From: Acidobacteriota bacterium
GTDB taxonomy: Bacteria; Acidobacteriota; Vicinamibacteria; Vicinamibacterales; UBA2999
NCBI GenBank assembly: GCA_020851835.1
Contig: JADZBZ010000001.1
Span: 1 to 9,809 of the forward strand
Length of the DNA: 9,809 nt
Reading direction: 5' to 3'
Below the pieces are notes generated by a model. It was given only the letters and a program-made list of their open reading frames with translations, was not told the origin of the DNA and did not search any database. The position numbers were made by a program, and so were the translations under genes. Shown here piece after piece: positions 6,767 to 9,809 of this stretch. Positions within the stretch are counted from its first letter, which is position 1. Every line of letters begins with the position of its first letter.

Positions 6767-7914
6767 CGCCTGCGCTCGAAGGGCTCTTCTGGCTGCTGAC
6801 GGCCTGCGTTCTGTACGTGTACTGCGGGTATCCGCTACTCGTGTTCCTGGCCGCGCGGGTCGCGCCGCGACCCATTCGCGCCCAGGCCTATGAGCCGACG
6901 GTCTCGCTACTTATTGCGGCATACAACGAACAGGCCCACATCGGTCCAACGCTCACCAACAAACTGGCGCTCGACTATCCACCGGAAAGGCTGCAGATCA
7001 TCGTCGTGTCTGACGGCTCGACCGACGGGACCGACGACACCGTTCGTGAGTACGCGGCTGATGGGGTGACGTTGCTGCGGCAGGAGCCAAGGAATGGAAA
7101 GACCTCCGCGCTGAACCTGGCGCTGCGTTACGCCACTGGCGACATTCTCGTGTTCGCGGATGCCAATTCCCTCTACGACCCCTCCGCGCTTCGCCACCTC
7201 ATCAGCAACTTCGCCGACCCAGAAGTCGGTTATGTCACCGGGACACTGGCCTACCTGAATCCGGACGGCAGCATGACTGCCGACGGCTGTTCGACGTACA
7301 TGCGGTATGAGAACCTCATTCGCACCTGGGAATCCGCGAGCGGATCGCTGGTCGGCGTCAACGGCGGCATCGATGCGGTGCGCAAGGGTTTGTATGAGCC
7401 CATGCACGCCGACGACCTGCCGGATCTGGTCCTCCCCCTGAAGGTCGTGGCCAAGGGATACCGGGTGGTGTATGAGCCGCGGGCGTTACTTAGAGAGGTC
7501 GCTCACGCGAACGCTCGGGATGAATACCGCATGCGGACGCGGGTATCCCTTCGCGCCATCTGGACCTTGTCCGATATGTCGGAACTGCTCAGCATTCGTA
7601 GGCATGGGTTCTATGCCGTGCAGCTTCTATCCCACAAGGTGCTCCGCTACCTGGCGTTCTTCTTCATGGCGGGAACGTTCATCACGGCCGCGCTTCTCTG
7701 GCCGGTCGGCTGGGTCTATAGACTCGCATTCGTGCTCCAGGTGGCTTTCGCCGTGGCGGCCCTGATGGGTTATGCCGCCGAGCGAGCCGGCCGACCCAGC
7801 CGGCTGCTGGCGATGCCGTACTACTTCGTCCTCGTGAACGCCGCCGCCCTCGTGGCATTCTGTAGGTTTCTCAACGGGAAAAGGCATCGAACGTGGAATC
7901 CCCGCCTCGGATAG
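6763..7914 (+). CDS. Membrane-anchored family 2 glycosyltransferase (processive, BcsA/HAS-like)
   Basis: A 383-residue inner-membrane glycosyltransferase. It has one N-terminal membrane segment (about 8-30), a cytoplasmic GT2 domain and about three C-terminal membrane segments (about 290-372). Visible motifs are SLLIAAYNE, VVSDGSTDGT (Asp84), FADANS (Asp133, a DxN form of the usual DxD), HADDLPDLVLPLKV (Asp217/Asp218, acceptor-side acidic motif) and RVSLRAIW (Arg264, Trp267), standing where processive enzymes have QxxRW. The topology is typical of cellulose-, hyaluronan- and poly-GlcNAc-type synthases, but many relatives add single sugars, so the product is undefined. The start is well supported: ATG 6763 sits 8 bases after AGGAGG (6749-6754), and it overlaps the preceding stop as ATGA. 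Its 3' end overlaps the flippase gene by 22 bases. Confidence 0.92.
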   Translation: MTPALEGLFWLLTACVLYVYCGYPLLVFLAARVAPRPIRAQAYEPTVSLLIAAYNEQAHIGPTLTNKLALDYPPERLQIIVVSDGSTDGTDDTVREYAADGVTLLRQEPRNGKTSALNLALRYATGDILVFADANSLYDPSALRHLISNFADPEVGYVTGTLAYLNPDGSMTADGCSTYMRYENLIRTWESASGSLVGVNGGIDAVRKGLYEPMHADDLPDLVLPLKVVAKGYRVVYEPRALLREVAHANARDEYRMRTRVSLRAIWTLSDMSELLSIRRHGFYAVQLLSHKVLRYLAFFFMAGTFITAALLWPVGWVYRLAFVLQVAFAVAALMGYAAERAGRPSRLLAMPYYFVLVNAAALVAFCRFLNGKRHRTWNPRLG

Positions 7915-9446
7915 AGTCGGCGGCCGGCACGCCGGAACCCAACCGACGAACGGGAAGCCAGGCCGATGAACTCCAGTTCCTGCTCAAGCACTCCTCCATT
8001 TACGGGATCGGGACTGTCCTCAACAAGGCCGTCGCGTTCCTCATGCTCCCGCTCTATACCCGTTACCTGACGCCGACCGACTACGGGATCATGGAGCTCA
8101 TTGATACGACGACCGGCCTCATCGGCGTTGTCGTCGGCCTCGGAGTGTCGGCGTCGATCAGCCGCTTCTACTACGAGCGAACGAACGACCGCGATCGTAA
8201 TACGCTGATCAGCACGGTCTTCATCTTGGTAGGCTCCAGTGCGATCATAGTCGTGCTGGTCGCCAATCTCTTTGCGCCGATGCTGGCGAGGGTCGTCCTC
8301 GACAGCGAGGTCTACGCATCATACTTCCGTATCGCATTCGGAACCTTGTTCGTAGGAATCCTGGCCGATATCGGCCAGAGCTATCTTCGCATGCAGTACA
8401 AGTCGGTCTTGTTCATCACCCTCTCCACGCTCAGCCTGGTGTTCGGCGTGGCACTCAACGTCTTCTTCATTGTCTATCTACACCTCGGGGTGCTGAGCAT
8501 TCTCTACACCAGCCTGATCCTGCGAATCATGATCGGTGTTCCGCTCACCGCCATCATCCTTCACGGGACCGGCATTCGCTTCAGCGTGCGGGACGCCAAG
8601 GGCCTGCTGCGGTACTCGATTCCCCTCCTCCCGGCGACGCTCGGAAGCACGCTCGTCAACTACTCCGACCGGTTCTTCCTCAAAGGCTTTACGTCCATCG
8701 CGGAGACAGGGCTCTACAGCCTCGCCCAGAAGATGGGTGGCGTGCTTCACACGATGGTGACCGGCCCGTTCATCGCGACATTCCAGCCGAGGCGTTTCGA
8801 CCTTGCCCGCGATCGCACGGATCTCCCGCAAGTGCTCGGCAAGGCGTTCGACGCCTTCTTCATCGTCTTGCTGTTCCTGTCGCTGGTGGTCGCGGTGTTC
8901 ACGCCAGAGGCCATGGTGGCGATGACGACCGAGTCGTACTATCGCGCGGGTCTGTTGGTTCCGCTGGTCCTGCTCTATCACTTCATCTTTGCGATGAAAT
9001 ACCATGTTGACTGGGGGATCATGTACTCCGGCAAGACCGAACAGTACATGTGGACGAATCTTCTCACTGCGGTCGTCCAGTTGACCGGCGCCTTCTTCTT
9101 CATCCGTGCGTTTGGCGCCTGGGGAGCCGTGTACGCGTTGCTGCTGTCCACCTCATTCAACGTGACGCTGCTCAACATCCTATCGTCGCGAATCTATCCC
9201 GTTCCGTTCGATTTCGGTCGGATCGCGAAACTCGTCGCCGTAGCCACCGTGGTTTACCTTGGTTCGCACCAGATTGTCACGAGCCACATCCTCCTGACGC
9301 TCTCGCTGAAGGCGCTGCTATTGGTGGTCTATCTTCTGCTGCTTCCCCTGACGAAACTCGTCTCCGCGAGCGAAGTGGCACAGGTTCGGGCACTCCTGTC
9401 GGCGGCCGTTCGCCGCGCCGTAGTCCCGAGCGAGGGGCGCCCGTGA
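7893..9446 (+). CDS. Wzx-like polysaccharide flippase (MATE/MOP superfamily)
   Basis: A 517-residue protein with about 12-14 hydrophobic segments. After a ~30-residue polar leader comes the typical flippase entry FLLKHSSIYGIGTVLNKAVAF, then LPLYTRYLTPTDYGIMELI. A central RYSIPLLPATLGSTLVNYSDRFFLK segment, split here as RYSIPLLPATLGS and NYSDRFFLK, is characteristic of the polysaccharide biosynthesis/Wzx family. Its role is to move undecaprenyl-PP-linked oligosaccharide across the inner membrane to the periplasmic polymerase. GTG 7893 is the chosen start: AAAGG-type purines (7880-7884) lie about 8 bases upstream, and it overlaps the preceding gene by 22 bases. The first in-frame residues before the membrane domain are low complexity, so a slightly later start is possible. 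The C-terminus ends in a short Arg-containing cytoplasmic tail. The stop overlaps the next start (GTGA). Confidence 0.92.
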   Translation: MESPPRIESAAGTPEPNRRTGSQADELQFLLKHSSIYGIGTVLNKAVAFLMLPLYTRYLTPTDYGIMELIDTTTGLIGVVVGLGVSASISRFYYERTNDRDRNTLISTVFILVGSSAIIVVLVANLFAPMLARVVLDSEVYASYFRIAFGTLFVGILADIGQSYLRMQYKSVLFITLSTLSLVFGVALNVFFIVYLHLGVLSILYTSLILRIMIGVPLTAIILHGTGIRFSVRDAKGLLRYSIPLLPATLGSTLVNYSDRFFLKGFTSIAETGLYSLAQKMGGVLHTMVTGPFIATFQPRRFDLARDRTDLPQVLGKAFDAFFIVLLFLSLVVAVFTPEAMVAMTTESYYRAGLLVPLVLLYHFIFAMKYHVDWGIMYSGKTEQYMWTNLLTAVVQLTGAFFFIRAFGAWGAVYALLLSTSFNVTLLNILSSRIYPVPFDFGRIAKLVAVATVVYLGSHQIVTSHILLTLSLKALLLVVYLLLLPLTKLVSASEVAQVRALLSAAVRRAVVPSEGRP

Positions 9447-9809
9447 CGCTGCCGGGGCGGCCGCTCCGAGACGATAGGCCAGCGGAGATTCGGGTGGCTC
9501 TGTGTACGCCGGGTGAGATCTGGGGCGGCATCGAGCAGTTCGTGGACACGATGTCAAGGCATCTGCTGGAAAGCGGCGTGCCTGTTCTTGTCATTGTTCT
9601 CCACGACGGCCTCCTCAGGGCCCGGCTTGAACGCAAGGGTGTGCCAGTGGTGTGGGTACAGGGGCGAAGCCCCTATGACCCTGGGGTCGTGGGCAAGATG
9701 GCGACGGCGCTTCGCGAGCATGGCATCAATATCGTACATTCGCATGGCTATCGGGCGACCGTCCTTGGCGCCGTCGCGGCTCGTCTTGCCGGAGCGCGGT
9801 TCGTGAGAA
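9443..9809 (+). CDS. GT4-family glycosyltransferase, 3' partial
   Basis: The frame starts at GTG 9443, which overlaps the flippase stop (GTGA, 9443-9446), with GAGGGG at 9432-9437 five bases upstream. It stays open to the right edge, giving 122 residues. The sequence has the N-terminal half of a GT-B fold: a first beta strand (IRVALCTPGEIWGGIEQFV, with the GG-E-Q-F acceptor-loop pattern of GT4 enzymes), a second unit (PVLVIVLHDGLLRARL), and INIVHSHGYRATVLGAVAAR (VHSHGY), the usual helix-strand around the acceptor site. The nucleotide-sugar-binding C-terminal domain, with its EX7E motif, lies outside the window. It is probably another repeat-unit glycosyltransferase of the same locus; donor and acceptor are unknown. 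Confidence 0.85.
   Translation, partial: MTLPGRPLRDDRPAEIRVALCTPGEIWGGIEQFVDTMSRHLLESGVPVLVIVLHDGLLRARLERKGVPVVWVQGRSPYDPGVVGKMATALREHGINIVHSHGYRATVLGAVAARLAGARFVR

Noticed and set aside
9513..9806. 97-codon + strand frame near the right edge.
   Set aside because: Ser/Arg/Cys-rich; the alternative frame from 9443 reads as a GT4 N-terminal domain and has an overlapping start and a ribosome site.

Overview
The window is a fragment of a high-GC bacterial chromosome, or of a metagenomic contig. It is almost entirely coding, and all eight recognised genes lie on the + strand. They read as one continuous transcription unit of a surface or exopolysaccharide locus of the exosortase (EpsH/Xrt) type. 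The first gene (AsnB family) is cut by the left edge and the last (GT4 glycosyltransferase) by the right edge. No rRNA, tRNA, CRISPR array or mobile element was seen, and no non-coding stretch exceeds about 40 bases. Exosortase/EpsI genes imply a two-membrane (Gram-negative type) envelope. High-GC Acidobacteriota (Vicinamibacteria-like) or Proteobacteria are plausible hosts, but there is no phylogenetic marker here and the taxonomic guess is weak.

Layout: 2-1615 glutamine-dependent asparagine synthase-like amidotransferase (5' end missing). 1548-1817 small acyl carrier protein. 1814-2806 NadE-type ATP-pyrophosphatase (NAD+ synthase family) with an enlarged middle region. 2820-4382 exosortase with a C-terminal EpsI-like domain in the same polypeptide. 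4413-5378 family 2 glycosyltransferase. 5417-6766 O-antigen ligase/polymerase (Wzy/WaaL) family membrane protein. 6763-7914 membrane-anchored processive-type family 2 glycosyltransferase. 7893-9446 Wzx-like polysaccharide flippase. 9443-9809 N-terminal part of a GT4 (GT-B) glycosyltransferase. Several junctions are 4-base stop/start overlaps (1814, 6763, 9443), which suggests translational coupling.

How the parts fit: the glycosyltransferases would build a lipid-linked repeat unit at the cytoplasmic face, the Wzx-like protein would flip it, and the Wzy/WaaL-family protein would polymerise or ligate it. The exosortase/EpsI protein would process proteins with a C-terminal sorting signal encoded elsewhere. 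The asnB/ACP/nadE-like trio at the left is the least explained part. Both enzymes use a PP-loop ATP-pyrophosphatase to adenylate a carboxylate and form an amide, and they flank a carrier protein. I infer a dedicated amidation or acyl-transfer module for the polysaccharide or for the exosortase system, rather than housekeeping asparagine and NAD synthesis. The region after about 4383 looks less GC-rich than the exosortase gene, so the locus may be a mosaic.
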